Shown: positions 1 to 10,541, numbered from the stretch's first letter. The stretch: DNA of 64,000 nt from Paraphaeosphaeria minitans (GCA_015832175.1 WJXW01000002.1:2294001-2358000); one strand, 5' to 3'. The notes: a model not told the origin generated them from the letters alone. Made by a program: numbers and translations.

Positions 1-2
1 CA

Positions 3-3000
3 TCCATCCTCATAACGGTTTGGCAGCAGTATGAGAACCATCAACTGGCGTACTCGGAGAGCATCGTCACTCGGATCACTACGGTCGCGAAGATGATCAA
101 GTCGCAAGGCCATTACGCGATGGCTCTTTCCATGTTCAGGTTTGTGAGCTTGTATTACAAGAGCGTGCGCCAGGAGGAGTCATCTCACTCTACGGAGATC
201 AGCCGTGAGATCTCTTCCACTTCGACCGATTTGATTCAGCAAAGCCTCAGCAGCACCACGACTATTACCCAAACGACCGGTACGGTGTCGGACTCTGTCT
301 TCCAAAGTATCTTCCAGTCTCTTATCAGCAGCAAGACCCTCGACGTTTCGACCATGACCTTGGCCAAGAAGCTGACGGTCCAGTACGTCGAGCAGCGCAA
401 CTGGTCTGCAGCCTTGACTGTCATCAAAACCACTCTCGATAGGACCTGGCATTCTTTCTTCTCGGGCTCGGTCCACGAAGTCACCTTGACAACCACCTTC
501 CTGAAGGAATCTGTCGAGCTCATCGAAACGTTGGCAGAGGTGTTCCGACAGCAGCGACGCATCGACAAAGTCGAGGATGTCTACATTCGCTTCTTCCGAG
601 CCGTCCTTTCCTCGCCGACCACGGATAAAGCCATCTTCGAAAAGGCCAAGACATTGTTGGTTACCTTCTACGACAAACGCGGGTACCCAGACAACGCGAT
701 CAGCATTTTCCAAGACGTTCTCGTCGTGTATAGGAATGTTTTCGGAGCGGCCCACGAGCTGACCATCAAGACCTTGTACATACTCGGCGCACGTTGCAAG
801 GCTCATCCTCGCAACCACCCGTACTGGATCGACTACTACCAGCAGATCGTGACCAGCTTGAACAAGGATTCCGACCACTGCCATCACGATGCCATGGACG
901 CCATCGTCATCGTCGCAACCTCGTATTGGGAGGACCGTCGCTACGCCGAGGCTGTCACCGTGTTTGGAGTCCTCTGGAAGACCTTCGTTCTCAAGAACAA
1001 AGAGTACAAGCATTTCACCGAGAACTCCTTCGTGCAGACGCTTTACGAGCGCTACTTTCAGTGTCTGGAGGAGACGGGCGTCAGCTGGTCGATCATGTAC
1101 AAGACCACCAAAGAGTACCGCGAGACTTCTCTCGCCATCTTTGGTGCCGAGTCCAGCATAGTCGCTGAGGCGACGTTGACCCTTGCTCGCGTCACCCAAC
1201 GGAGCGAGGAGCATTTCTCTGAAGCCATATCCTGGTACGAGCAGGCTTCCAAGTACACGTCCATGTCCACGAGCGTTACAGAGATCAAGCAACAGCTGTC
1301 TTCCTTGTATGTTCGCCGGCTCAAGTCGACGTCGTCTACTACCATCAAGTCGGAGACATTCGAGCGTGCCATCACGATCCACGAGGAGCGGTTCAGTGAA
1401 GTCACGAGGAAGTACGGCTATGCGCACGAGTCCTCGCTCACGGAACTCCGCGAGCTCGTGCAACTGTACTCCCGACAGAAGAAAACGGAGGTCGCGCTTC
1501 GGCAGTTGACCACGGCAGTCACCTCCATTATAACGCACGAGTCTTCTTCTCAGAAGCTGATCGAGTCGGCCTCGTACGTGGCAGCATCGTTCCAGGCTAT
1601 TCAGGAAGAGCATTACTGCACGCAACTGATCCACCAGCTGCATGTTCAGATCTGTGCCCACGATGTCCGCCATGTTTCCAAGTGGTCTTTTGACTTGACA
1701 AAGACTGGCCGGGGAGCGCTTGTCTTCGTGGCTTCGTTGGAGTACAGCCTCCGCAGGGATTTGGCAATCACGTTCTCGGAGATTCTGGCGGACCTGACGG
1801 CGGAATTCATCTACTTCGAAGAGCTGAGGCAAGCTTTGGCCAAGGGAAGCATGCGAAATCTCGTCGTGGTTGCAGCGCCTCTGCGAACTTTCCTGCTCGG
1901 GCACCACCTGTCCGAGTCAGCCGTCTTTGTGGAAGACGAAGTGCTCCGAATCTTCATGCAGCGCGATGCTGCCAATCTGCACACCCTGAGTAAGGAGTCG
2001 CCACGTCTCTTCATCGTGTCCATCCTCGAGTACTTGGGCAGCCGCAGGAGCTCACACTTCAACAAGGCCGTCATCCTGGCCTCCAACGAGCTCGTCGCAT
2101 CGCTCACCAAGAGCAAGAGATTCGCCGAAGCTTACGACGTTGCCAATCTTGCGTTTTTGTTCGCCAGCAACCACGACGGTTACAACGGTGTGCAATCCAT
2201 CAGCCACGGTTTCAAGCTCGCTTCGCTCCTGGTAGGACGGGAAGAGGAAGGGTTGAAGTCGCCCGATGCCAACCTTCGCAAGAAGATGCTCGAGCTCTCC
2301 AATCGCATCGTCAAGAAGATCTTGGAGATAACGAAAACTTTGCACATCAACCTAGCCCAGGTGAAGGTCGACGAGCTGAGCCATCTGACTGCCCTCCTGG
2401 GCGAACAGACAGATTACGCGACGCTGGAATGGCTTCTCGCGACGCTCTGGACCACACGCGACGCCCAACGCTCGTGGCCCGCCGACGTCCTGGTCCGTCT
2501 GGGCCGCCGCCTCGTTTGCGCACGCTACCTCGCGGGCCACGGCGTCAAGGCGATCCGCCTCTGCGAAGACATTGCCTACAACATGCGTCGTGCGCACGGC
2601 CCCCGGGCTCCCGTCACCGTGGAGACGTACGAGCTGCTCGCACAGCTGTACACAAGCACCGGGCTGACGTACCAGTCCAAGGCGGCGACGGAGAAGACGG
2701 GTGCGCTGGCCACGGAGCACTTCAAGAAGGCGCTCGCCGTGCACGAGGACATGTTGCGGCTGCTCGTCCGCGACGACGACGCGGACGACGACTCGGACGA
2801 CGACGACACGGCTGCGGGGCTGCTCGCAGAGCACACCGGCAGCGTCAATGGCAGCGTGGACGGCCGCTGGGCGTCGTCGTCGCTGCTGGATCAGTCGACT
2901 GCTTCCGTGTCCGACAAAGCTGCACTGGCGTTACGCCATTTGCATCTGTTGAAGCTGGCGTTCCAGCGCTTGGGTGGGTGGCCGAAGCCAGGTGCCGAGT

Positions 3001-3266
3001 ACGAGCGCTTGAACGCAAGTTTATTCAGGGAGTTTGGGGGCGAGGAGGCGTGGAAGGGAGCGCGGGGCGTGGAGACGTGGAGCGCGAAGGGGTTTGGGGC
3101 GGGCAAGGCGGAGAGCGGGGAGGGTGTGTTTGGCGAGGTGAGGGAGTGGTGGATTGTGGACGAGGAGAAGGGAGTGCATGGGGCTGGGAATGGAAACGGG
3201 GTGGTGGGTGAGAAGAAGGTTCTGGCGTTGGAGAAGGTGGGAAAAAATGATGACGAGGAGTTGTAG
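3..3266 (+). CDS. TPR-like helical-repeat protein, 5' partial
   Basis: The frame is open from base 3 to the TAG at 3264-3266, with coding-like sequence upstream of the first in-window ATG (93). The gene therefore begins outside the window and at least 1087 residues are present. The protein is built of paired helices of tetratricopeptide/kinesin-light-chain style, for example segments reading AISWYEQASKY and AIRLCEDIAYNMRRAHG followed by TVETYELLAQLYTS. Near the C terminus there is a run of about 15 Asp/Ala/Ser acidic residues (about 2776-2811), then a Gly-rich tail. TPR proteins act as scaffolds; no enzymatic motif is visible and the partner is unknown. Codon use turns GC-rich after about 2450. 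It looks like a large conserved ascomycete TPR protein, but I cannot name it. Confidence 0.85.
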   Translation, partial: SILITVWQQYENHQLAYSESIVTRITTVAKMIKSQGHYAMALSMFRFVSLYYKSVRQEESSHSTEISREISSTSTDLIQQSLSSTTTITQTTGTVSDSVFQSIFQSLISSKTLDVSTMTLAKKLTVQYVEQRNWSAALTVIKTTLDRTWHSFFSGSVHEVTLTTTFLKESVELIETLAEVFRQQRRIDKVEDVYIRFFRAVLSSPTTDKAIFEKAKTLLVTFYDKRGYPDNAISIFQDVLVVYRNVFGAAHELTIKTLYILGARCKAHPRNHPYWIDYYQQIVTSLNKDSDHCHHDAMDAIVIVATSYWEDRRYAEAVTVFGVLWKTFVLKNKEYKHFTENSFVQTLYERYFQCLEETGVSWSIMYKTTKEYRETSLAIFGAESSIVAEATLTLARVTQRSEEHFSEAISWYEQASKYTSMSTSVTEIKQQLSSLYVRRLKSTSSTTIKSETFERAITIHEERFSEVTRKYGYAHESSLTELRELVQLYSRQKKTEVALRQLTTAVTSIITHESSSQKLIESASYVAASFQAIQEEHYCTQLIHQLHVQICAHDVRHVSKWSFDLTKTGRGALVFVASLEYSLRRDLAITFSEILADLTAEFIYFEELRQALAKGSMRNLVVVAAPLRTFLLGHHLSESAVFVEDEVLRIFMQRDAANLHTLSKESPRLFIVSILEYLGSRRSSHFNKAVILASNELVASLTKSKRFAEAYDVANLAFLFASNHDGYNGVQSISHGFKLASLLVGREEEGLKSPDANLRKKMLELSNRIVKKILEITKTLHINLAQVKVDELSHLTALLGEQTDYATLEWLLATLWTTRDAQRSWPADVLVRLGRRLVCARYLAGHGVKAIRLCEDIAYNMRRAHGPRAPVTVETYELLAQLYTSTGLTYQSKAATEKTGALATEHFKKALAVHEDMLRLLVRDDDADDDSDDDDTAAGLLAEHTGSVNGSVDGRWASSSLLDQSTASVSDKAALALRHLHLLKLAFQRLGGWPKPGAEYERLNASLFREFGGEEAWKGARGVETWSAKGFGAGKAESGEGVFGEVREWWIVDEEKGVHGAGNGNGVVGEKKVLALEKVGKNDDEEL

Positions 3267-4379
3267 GAAATGTAGGTAGGAACCAGGAGATGATTGGTTC
3301 GAGCTGGGAGATGACTGTGTAGGTAAGGCGTTGGTATATTCGATTGCAGTCTGCTTTCATGTGCTATCCTGATATCGCTACCTCAGAGTTCATGACGGTG
3401 ATGGCGTGGCTCGGAGAGAAAGGTGCCAGCAAGAGACGAGTGAGCGGACCGTGGGCTGGGCGCGTACCTAGGTAGGTGGTGCTCGGCGTCCTCGATCGAT
3501 TCTTTGTCTCTTATCCACGGGCCATGCGAAGCAAACCAAAGGCGGTGCCGTGAGTTGAAGACCAGACGGCAACTAATAAATTTGTTGTTTTTTCTTTGTT
3601 GGTGAAGTGTTCTGTCACGAGTCTCGAGGCGGCACGGGTAGGTACGCTAACGAATGCGCTAACCCAGCGTGGATGGCGTACCGGATGCAGGGCGGCGTTG
3701 AAGCGATAGAATACGAGGGACGCGCCCGCTGCCTGCCTTTCCCACCATCAACACACGGAAGCTGCCACGACGCGTTGCTCGCCCACGAAGGACATACACT
3801 TGCACTCCTCTACGCGTGCATATCGTCTGAAACAGTACTCCGGTTTGATTGCACGTACAATAACTAAAAAAAAACAAGTCGCGCAGCACTGGCAGCCTCG
3901 GACGCGTCGACTTCTGTTATACGCGTTTACCGGGTGGTCGCAGCGACAACCGCGCAACCAGCCCACAGCACTCGAGCTTCGAGCTTCGAGCTTCGAGGAT
4001 TGCAGGTCTCCAAGGGAACCTACGTGAACACTTGTACCAGCCTCGTCAACACTCGCACCGGCCTGACTGTGGAGCAGCCCTCCCTGCTGGCTCTGCAAAG
4101 GTACGTTTTGGTGCCTTCACGCCCAAGTGAACGCCTCGAGTGGAGACTCAGCCTTGCACTCAGCTGGTGCCTCGCAGCCTTTCCTGTCCTGGGCCTTTGT
4201 TCACCATTCACCGGCGTCTTTTTTCTCTGCCTTCCGCTGCGCTGCGCGCACTCAAGTAGTCACAATAGCAACTAAGTCTCTCTGCAGCTCGCGACTTTGT
4301 CCCGCGCAAGCCCTTTGTCTTTACATACCCTTCACCATACACCATCCGCACAGCTACCTTTTCGCACAACCCTGCCAAC
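3267..4379. other. Intergenic region upstream of the SUN gene
   Basis: No supportable gene. Small ORFs here lack family resemblance. A 7-bp unit (gcttcga) is repeated three times at about 3976-3996. The last 150 bases before the ATG at 4380 are pyrimidine-rich with CACC/CAAC runs, as usual for a fungal 5' leader. Confidence 0.6.
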
Positions 4380-6647
4380 ATGACTACACCGCGACGCTCC
4401 ACCCGCATCGGCTCTGCCGCGCGCTCCATTGCGTCCCAATCTGCTGCTTCGGCCGTAGTCGTCGCCCAAAATACACCACAACGCGGCCTAGGTCGCCCGC
4501 GCGCCCTGCCCAAAGTCGCGTCTCGCCAGTCAACTGCGTACGGCGCAAGCGGTCGCATCGGTACCGCCCAAGAGCTGGCAGTCCCGAGAACAGGATTCGC
4601 CGACGCCTTTGAGTCGCAACGAGGCGCCGCCATCGCGAGAACCTCAGAGGAGCGCAGCGCGCGCAGCAGTCCTGCGGAACCCACGCCGTCAAGGAGAAGC
4701 GAGCGGGGCACCCCATCGCAGATGGACTACGAGAGCGAAGACCCTTCCAGCGAGGAAGAGCCCGAGGATGAAGAAGAAGACATCAGCGCCGACACCTCCA
4801 AGTCATACGGCATCGAAGCCGGTATGCTGCGTGGACCGACACCCACAAGCCACACCCCAGTCCGCCGAGCTCGCACTGCGACTCCCGGCACACCTGTCAC
4901 GAGCAGCTATGTTGCGACCAGCTCTGTCACAACCCGCGCACTCCGTCCGGAGCCAGCTCGCGTGTCGCCTGTACTTCCCATCAATGCGCTACCCGCCGAG
5001 AGCTCGACACGTCCTCCTGCCCGAGATGCTGCTGCAACCGGAGCCACCTCACGCTTTCCCCTCGCCAGGCCAGGCCAGGAATCAGCTGTAGCTGGCCTCA
5101 CTCCCCGAGCTCCTTCCGTGAAGCCAGTTCCAGAATCAAGCGCAACCCCTCGAGCGCCCCTCGTGCGACCCTACTTGGGATCCAGAATCGGCGGATTTAC
5201 TCCTCGAGTGCCTGCCGACCGACCGGCTCCGGCGGCGGTAGGCATCGGTCCTCGCGCCCCTCTGCGATCAGCTCAACCGGCGAATGGCGTCCCCATTGCC
5301 AATCGCCCAATTCTGCCACGAGCTGATCCCGTTCCCGAGAAAGTCCAAGCAGACGCCGCACCTGGAGTGCCGCTGCTCGACAGAGTCAAGGGTTTCCCTT
5401 GGTACTATTTCGCCATTGCTGCTCTTGTCGCTCTGCTTGCTCTTGCAGGAGGCCTGGTCGCAAAGAGCCCACCTTCGTTCGCGCTCCCCACGCACTTTGC
5501 TGGCGGTTGGAAGGGCTTCACTGGCCGCTTCACCCCTAGCACCTGGACTCCCACCATGTCCGTGGACAACAGCGGCGTAAAAGCCCGCGTCGACGATATC
5601 GAACTCACCCTGAAGGACATACAGAACTACATCCACAGTCTCGGCGACGAGGTCCCGGATTACGTCGTGGTCAGTCGTTCGCCGAGCGGTACCATCAATG
5701 TGCCGAAGCAGTTCTGGGACGCCATAATCGGTAGGATTCGCAAAGAAGGACCCAGCATTGAGTGGGATACTTTCGTTCAGAACAACCAGAAGAAACTTAG
5801 CAGCGCGATCGGTACCGAAGCGGCAGTCATTAGGAAGGATCTCTTTGAAGCCATCGACACCAATTTCAACGCAATCGCGACCGACTTCGACAAGAAGCTC
5901 GAAGCACACACTAGAATCCTGTTAAAAGATGTGGAAAAGGTTGCGTCCAAGGAAGCAAAGAAAGTCGCCGTCGAACATGCGCGCCTCCGATCTATGGCGC
6001 TGAGCAACTTGATCGCCAATATAGAACTCCAGTACGGAAAAGCGAACTACTTCTCTACGGGTCTGGGAGCCAGACCTATCCAAGGCATCACATCTCCAAC
6101 GTTATCGCCCAAGGCAGCCTTTTTGAAGAACATATACCATAGAGTCGTCGCACCAAAGATCAACCCTCCTTTGACCGCACTACAGACCTGGGACGAACCC
6201 GGCGACTGCTGGTGTGCGGCCCCAGACGAAAGCAGATCGGGCAAGGCACAGCTGGGCATCGAACTCGGCGAGCCCATGTACCCAACGCAACTCACCATCG
6301 AGCATCTCCCCCGCTCCTCGGCACCTAGCGAAGACATACGCAGTGCACCGCAAAATGTGGAGTTGTGGGTCAAGACCGACGAACCCGCCATGGAGCGCTT
6401 CGCTTTTGACGGCGAACGCTGTGAAGATGGTCCCGAGGGCTGGCAGTGCCTGGGAAAAGTCCGCTACGACCGCAATGGCGCGAACCACGTGCAGACATTC
6501 TTGCTTGACGGAGAAGCCCAGGAGCCGATCAAGAAAGCCATGCTGCGCGTTACGAGCAACTGGGGCGCCGACCACACCTGTCTGTACCGTGTGCGCCTGC
6601 ACGGAAAAGGCCTTCGACCCATTCCAGAGAACGAATCTTCTTCATAG
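4380..6647 (+). CDS. sad1: SUN-domain protein (Sad1-like), inner nuclear membrane
   Basis: Single exon, 755 aa. Residues 1 to about 335 are basic, Ser/Pro/Ala-rich and probably nucleoplasmic, with an acidic patch near 117-140 and repeated PRAP-type motifs. One hydrophobic segment (about 340-362, starting WYYFAIAALVALLALAGG) would span the inner nuclear membrane. A lumenal helical linker follows, including an Ala/Lys/Glu-rich stretch. The C-terminal SUN domain starts near 602 (GDCWCAAPDESRSGKAQLGI), continues through a YPTQLTIEHLP segment, and ends with the LRVTSNWGADHTCLYRVRLHG signature. SUN proteins pair with KASH proteins to form the LINC bridge that ties the spindle pole body and chromatin to the cytoskeleton. 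The ATG follows a pyrimidine-rich leader ending in CCAAC. Confidence 0.93.
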   Translation: MTTPRRSTRIGSAARSIASQSAASAVVVAQNTPQRGLGRPRALPKVASRQSTAYGASGRIGTAQELAVPRTGFADAFESQRGAAIARTSEERSARSSPAEPTPSRRSERGTPSQMDYESEDPSSEEEPEDEEEDISADTSKSYGIEAGMLRGPTPTSHTPVRRARTATPGTPVTSSYVATSSVTTRALRPEPARVSPVLPINALPAESSTRPPARDAAATGATSRFPLARPGQESAVAGLTPRAPSVKPVPESSATPRAPLVRPYLGSRIGGFTPRVPADRPAPAAVGIGPRAPLRSAQPANGVPIANRPILPRADPVPEKVQADAAPGVPLLDRVKGFPWYYFAIAALVALLALAGGLVAKSPPSFALPTHFAGGWKGFTGRFTPSTWTPTMSVDNSGVKARVDDIELTLKDIQNYIHSLGDEVPDYVVVSRSPSGTINVPKQFWDAIIGRIRKEGPSIEWDTFVQNNQKKLSSAIGTEAAVIRKDLFEAIDTNFNAIATDFDKKLEAHTRILLKDVEKVASKEAKKVAVEHARLRSMALSNLIANIELQYGKANYFSTGLGARPIQGITSPTLSPKAAFLKNIYHRVVAPKINPPLTALQTWDEPGDCWCAAPDESRSGKAQLGIELGEPMYPTQLTIEHLPRSSAPSEDIRSAPQNVELWVKTDEPAMERFAFDGERCEDGPEGWQCLGKVRYDRNGANHVQTFLLDGEAQEPIKKAMLRVTSNWGADHTCLYRVRLHGKGLRPIPENESSS

Positions 6648-6742
6648 ACTGATCACGTTTTCGATCACGTCTTTCCATCTTACTTTTACGTTCATTGCCC
6701 AGCAAGCGCTTTTTCGGGGCTGAGGCAGGATGGCTTATGCAT

Positions 6743-6812
6743 GGCGTTTGGGCGGAATTCACATACCCCTTGTTATGGGCGTTTGGGCGGAGTTCATCAT
6801 ACCCCCTGTTTT
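6743..6812. repeat. Tandem direct repeat, about 35-bp unit x2
   Basis: The sequence ggcgtttgggcgga starts at 6743 and again at 6778, each followed by ttca...cataccccc-like sequence. The copies differ by a few substitutions and a two-base insertion. Confidence 0.85.
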
Positions 6813-7000
6813 GTACTTTGATTTTGCTTTTGAGGTTTCTGGTGGCATCATTCGTTGTATACCCTCATGATGAGAATGTAGCATAGAGATTTCCTTTTGT
6901 TTGTTGGAGGAGCGGCGAGGTGTTTGTCTGCCTGGCTCTACCATGGCCGTTACGTTGCCGAACGGAAGACGAATGTTAGCAATCAATTCACGTCTTACCC

Positions 7001-7108
7001 GTTGGTTCTGTAGTGATGGTGAATGTGATCTTACCCTGTGCTCGAGTGCTTTCGGTTGGTTCTGTAGTGATGCTGAATGTGATCTTACCCTGCGCTCGAG
7101 TGCTTTCC
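7001..7108. repeat. Tandem direct repeat, 54-bp unit x2
   Basis: A unit beginning gttggttctgtagtgatg and ending gctcgagtgctttc occurs twice head-to-tail. Only about two to three bases differ between copies, so the duplication is recent or maintained. It ends about 220 bp upstream of the quinone oxidoreductase start. Confidence 0.93.
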
Positions 7109-7324
7109 CGCTCCTTTTCCGCACGATGTGAGTGTCCGCTTAAGCACTTCTCCGCCTCTTCTTCCCAAGTCACCTCAACGCGCCCTATCATGACGTGTGC
7201 GGGGGAAAAGCGGGGCATAACTAGGTACTCGGAGATAGCCCGCGGCATTTATCATCAGCAACCACATCCGACATCGCAAATGCCCTCAATCCCCCTATGC
7301 TGCACCTGTGCAAGCTCCAATTGA

Positions 7325-8612
7325 ATGTCCTCCGTCTTTGCTAGATTAGCCCTCCGCGTTCCACCTCGATTTTCCGCCGCACCCTCAATCACACGCTCGC
7401 GCCTCTCCGCGATATCATCCCAGCTCTACCGTCGCAGCTTTCTCCGGACGATGGCGAGCCTCCCGAAAACGATGAAGGGTGTGTGGATCGAGAAGACGGG
7501 CGGCACGGAGGTCCTGCAGTACAAAGAAGATATCCCCGTGCCCGAGATCAAGGAGGGCCAGGTGCTGGTTAAGAACGAGTTCGTTGGGGTTAACTACATC
7601 GACACGTGCGTCTCACATTCACGTCCTGGCCCATCCCAAACTCCTATGCGACTATCACTAACAATGGGGACCATCTAGATACTTCCGCTCAGGCGTATAC
7701 CCCCTCCCCCACACGCCCTACATCCTCGGCCGCGAGGGCGCCGGCACCATTGTCGCGCTCGGCTCCAATGTCCCCGATGATTTACGGTTGGGTGCCAGGG
7801 TTGTGTACATGGGGCAGTCTGCGTACGCCGAGTACACGCCCGTCGATGCAAAGTCCGCCGTCGCGATCCCGGACTCTGTAGACGCGAAGATAGCCGCTGC
7901 AGCGCTCCTCCAGGCACTCACTGCCGTCACCCTGATCCGCGAAGCGCACCCCGTGCAGAAAGGAGATTGGGTTCTCGTCACAGCTGCTGCAGGCGGCGTC
8001 GGGCTCTGGCTGTGCCAGCTGCTCAAGGCGATGGGCGCGCGGACCATAGCCGCCGCGAGTTCGCCCGAAAAGCGCGAGCTCGCGAAGAAGAACGGGGCGG
8101 AGGTTGTGGTCGACTACCACGAGGAGGATCGGGAAAAGTTCACGAAGGAGGTTATTGAAATCACGGGCGGTGAAGGCGTGGCGGCGGTGTTTGATAGTGT
8201 CGGCAAGGCGACATTCGATAGCAGCTTGGCCGCTGTGAGGAGGAAGGGCAGCATGGTGAGCTTTGGGAATGCAAGTGGGCCTGTTACGGGATTTGCGTTG
8301 GGGTGAGTGGCCTTTTTTTTTCTCCTTCGAACATTCTCCCTTTGCGTTTTCTTCTCCGACGCATAGAAGGGAAATACTAACAGAAACAGACGCCTCTCAG
8401 CCAAGAACGTCAAACTTATCCGCCCCACGCTGTTCAACTACATCTACACGCGCGACGAGCTCAAGCAGTACGCCGCCGAGGTGTGGAACTTCATCGAAAA
8501 GGACGGGCTGAATGTCGCGATTCACGATGTGTATCCGCTCAAAGATGTGGTCAGGGCAACGGAGGATATTCAGAGTCGGAAGACGATGGGAAAGCTGCTT
8601 TTGCGGCCGTAA
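7325..8612 (+). CDS. NADPH:quinone oxidoreductase (zeta-crystallin type), probably mitochondrial
   Basis: Three exons (7325-7605, 7679-8302, 8390-8612) give 375 aa. Introns are 73 and 87 bp with GT-AG ends; actaac branch-like sequences precede both acceptors. It is a zinc-independent medium-chain dehydrogenase/reductase: VGVNYIDTYFRSGVYPLP near the start of the GroES-like fold, then the nucleotide-binding AAAGGVGLWLCQLLKAMGA motif, and a C-terminal TMGKLLLRP end typical of quinone reductases. The family reduces quinones with NADPH. The first about 40 residues are Arg/Ser/Leu-rich with no acidic residues, consistent with a mitochondrial presequence. An in-frame ATG at 7451 would give a shorter cytosolic form, so dual targeting by start choice is possible (inference). 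Confidence 0.92.
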
Positions 8613-8928
8613 ATCTGCCAGTTGGGTATTTCGAAATCAAAGTATCAAAGTCCAGAGAGGGGTCTTCGATATGCACGCGTGCTAGTGGCAACTCACAGGC
8701 TTTCCCGGCTCCCACGAAAGGAAAGCAAAGTCTAGGAACCCCAGACGGCAGATACCAGCCTTACTGCTCCCCTCGAAACCCGCATCTAACGCAGTACTGC
8801 TGCGCCTCACCGTCATCATCCATCATCCACCCCAAACCCAACACCTAACTCAATCTTCCTCCCCCCATCCCATCCCTCCCTAAATCTCATCCAACCACCC
8901 ACTAACCCCTATACACCGTTAGCCCACC
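8613..8928. other. Short intergenic region between converging genes
   Basis: The 3' flank shared by the quinone oxidoreductase (plus) and the Myb-like gene (minus). It is C-rich with many ccc/cca runs towards 8928. No gene is seen. Confidence 0.6.
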
Positions 8929-10053
8929 CTACAACTTCTCAGACGAAACGACCGACTTACGATCCTTCAGCCCAGCCCCACCACCACCACCAAGATACTC
9001 GCTGCTCTCGTACCACTCCTCAGCCTCGCCCTGACCAGCGTCGTAGCCATGGAAACCTCTCGATTCGACATTGGGCGCGAACGAGTACCCCCGGTCCGAC
9101 GGGAAGCCCCGGAACGCCGAGTCCTGCTGCGGATCTAGGTTCCGGTTGCGCGTCTGGCCGCGGACGAGATGCTGGTTGGCGGATGAGGTGGGCATGGGCA
9201 GCGCGTCGGTGTCGGTGTCGGCGTCAACATCTGCACCAGGCTCAGACTTGGCCTTGATCCTACGAGCGGTGGGCGGCGGCGCTCGAATGCGCTTCTTGGG
9301 GGACGGCGACGCGTCGTCTGCGCTGTCGATGCGGTACCCGTCGTCGGCGTTTCGCTTGGCCTTCTCGGGCCTCGCAGCAGGGACGCGCTTGCGCTTCGGC
9401 GTGATCGCGTGCTGCTCTGCGGTGGCCGTCTTGTGCGGTGTAGCAGGACCGGCGGCGGCGGCGGCGTCGGCCGCAGGGGCGTCTTCGGCGTCCCACGCTG
9501 CCTTCATCCGGCTGTACCGTTTGCTTGCCGCACCCGGCGTGGTTCCGCACGCCGAGGCGATGGCTTTCCAGTTGGGGGCCTGTGGGCTCGCTGTTAGTTC
9601 TTTGCCTTTTCCTGTGCCTTGTCTTTCCTTTCCTTGCCTTGGACCCTTCATTCCCGTCCTCGCCCCAGCCCAAAGGAAGGAGGGGGGGGGGGGGAAGAGA
9701 GAAAATTCAATTGAAATAAAAGGGGGAGAAATACGTACCTTCTCCCTACTCGAATTCTTCACACAAAGCCACAACAACTCATACGAGCCCTTGCCTGCGG
9801 GCTTGCCGCTCTCGAGCGCGGTGCGCAGACGGGACCAGCGCTTGGAGGTGGCACCGGTGGAGAGGGACAGCGCCGTGGAGACGGTGGCCCAGTTGATCTG
9901 TTTCGTCCGTATTGTTGGCAGCTTTTCAGAGGACAGGGGAAGGAGAAGGGGAGATGGGGAGTTCCAAGGTGGCAGGAGGAGACCTACCGTCGGCGGTCCC
10001 GCGTGCGTGAGCACGAGGTACAGGTACTGGATGTTTTCCTCTTCGGTGGGCAT
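8929..10053 (-). CDS. Protein with two Myb/SANT-like repeats
   Basis: Model: exons 9988-10053, 9739-9897 and 8929-9579, 291 aa. Both introns (90 and 159 bp) are multiples of three without stops, so the frame is also open if unspliced. They are called because of GTAGGT and GTACGT donors and CAG acceptors. Two related units are visible: one ending INWATV...SKRWSRLRTALE, the other APNWKAI...SKRYSRMKAAWD. Each has the W/Y spacing of fungal Myb/SANT-like helix-turn-helix repeats. The remainder is disordered, Lys/Arg-rich (KRKR, KKRIR) with a Gly-rich C terminus, consistent with a nuclear protein. DNA or chromatin binding is inferred from the fold; the target is unknown. Each intron sits just before the NW of its repeat. 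Confidence 0.8.
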   Translation of the reverse strand: MPTEEENIQYLYLVLTHAGPPTVGLLLPPWNSPSPLLLPLSSEKLPTIRTKQINWATVSTALSLSTGATSKRWSRLRTALESGKPAGKGSYELLWLCVKNSSREKVRISPPFISIEFSLFPPPPSFLWAGARTGMKGPRQGKERQGTGKGKELTASPQAPNWKAIASACGTTPGAASKRYSRMKAAWDAEDAPAADAAAAAGPATPHKTATAEQHAITPKRKRVPAARPEKAKRNADDGYRIDSADDASPSPKKRIRAPPPTARRIKAKSEPGADVDADTDTDALPMPTSSANQHLVRGQTRNRNLDPQQDSAFRGFPSDRGYSFAPNVESRGFHGYDAGQGEAEEWYESSEYLGGGGGAGLKDRKSVVSSEKL

Positions 10054-10541
10054 TTCGACTTGTCGCTATCCTTTCCAGAAAGTATGTGTTCGTTGGATTG
10101 AATAGGTTTGGTTTGGATTGGATTGAGCTTGGACAAGTGTCGAAAAAGCGGTCGTGGGACAAATTTGTCGAGAAGATAGTGTCGGAAGGACAAAGGTTGG
10201 GCGCGAGGAAGCGGGTAATATCAAATTGCGAGGCTCGCGGTGAAGGTGAGAGATAGTCGTTGTTGTCGCGACGACAGGTCGACTCTTGGCGGGCGTTGTG
10301 AACGGGCATCACCAGGAAAGTGAGAGATGGTGCGACATCTGAGAGTGGGAAACATGACAATCATCAAGTGAAGTCATTTTCTACTATCAGAAACCGAGTT
10401 GCTGTCCGCACATGCTCGTCGACTCCGCACTTCGCTCATCAAGAAGTCGCATTGTCCAAAACGCTAAAACTCGCTAGGTAAGCAACGCACTTCTCTGCAA
10501 GCCGCCGTTACACACCTCCACAACTCTTGTCACTGAATCAC
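10054..10541. other. Intergenic region, Myb-like promoter and EXO84 3' flank
   Basis: Contains the upstream region of the minus-strand Myb-like gene and the 3' flank of EXO84. No further gene or structured element is recognised. Confidence 0.6.

Larger units (their letters stand above)
6648..7324. other. Intergenic region with two tandem duplications
   Basis: No gene is supportable. The stretch holds a 35-bp direct repeat (from 6743 and again from 6778) and a 54-bp direct repeat (7001-7054 and 7055-7108), annotated separately. Small ORFs here are spurious: the same peptide motif recurs because the DNA is duplicated. Confidence 0.7.

Noticed and set aside
180..1907. 575-codon open frame on the minus strand
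   Set aside because: It is antisense to the TPR-like gene, with Arg/Leu/Gly-rich composition typical of a shadow frame and no motif.
9071..10105. 344-codon open frame on the plus strand
   Set aside because: It is opposite the Myb-like gene; the minus-strand translation has recognisable repeats and splice sites, this one has none.
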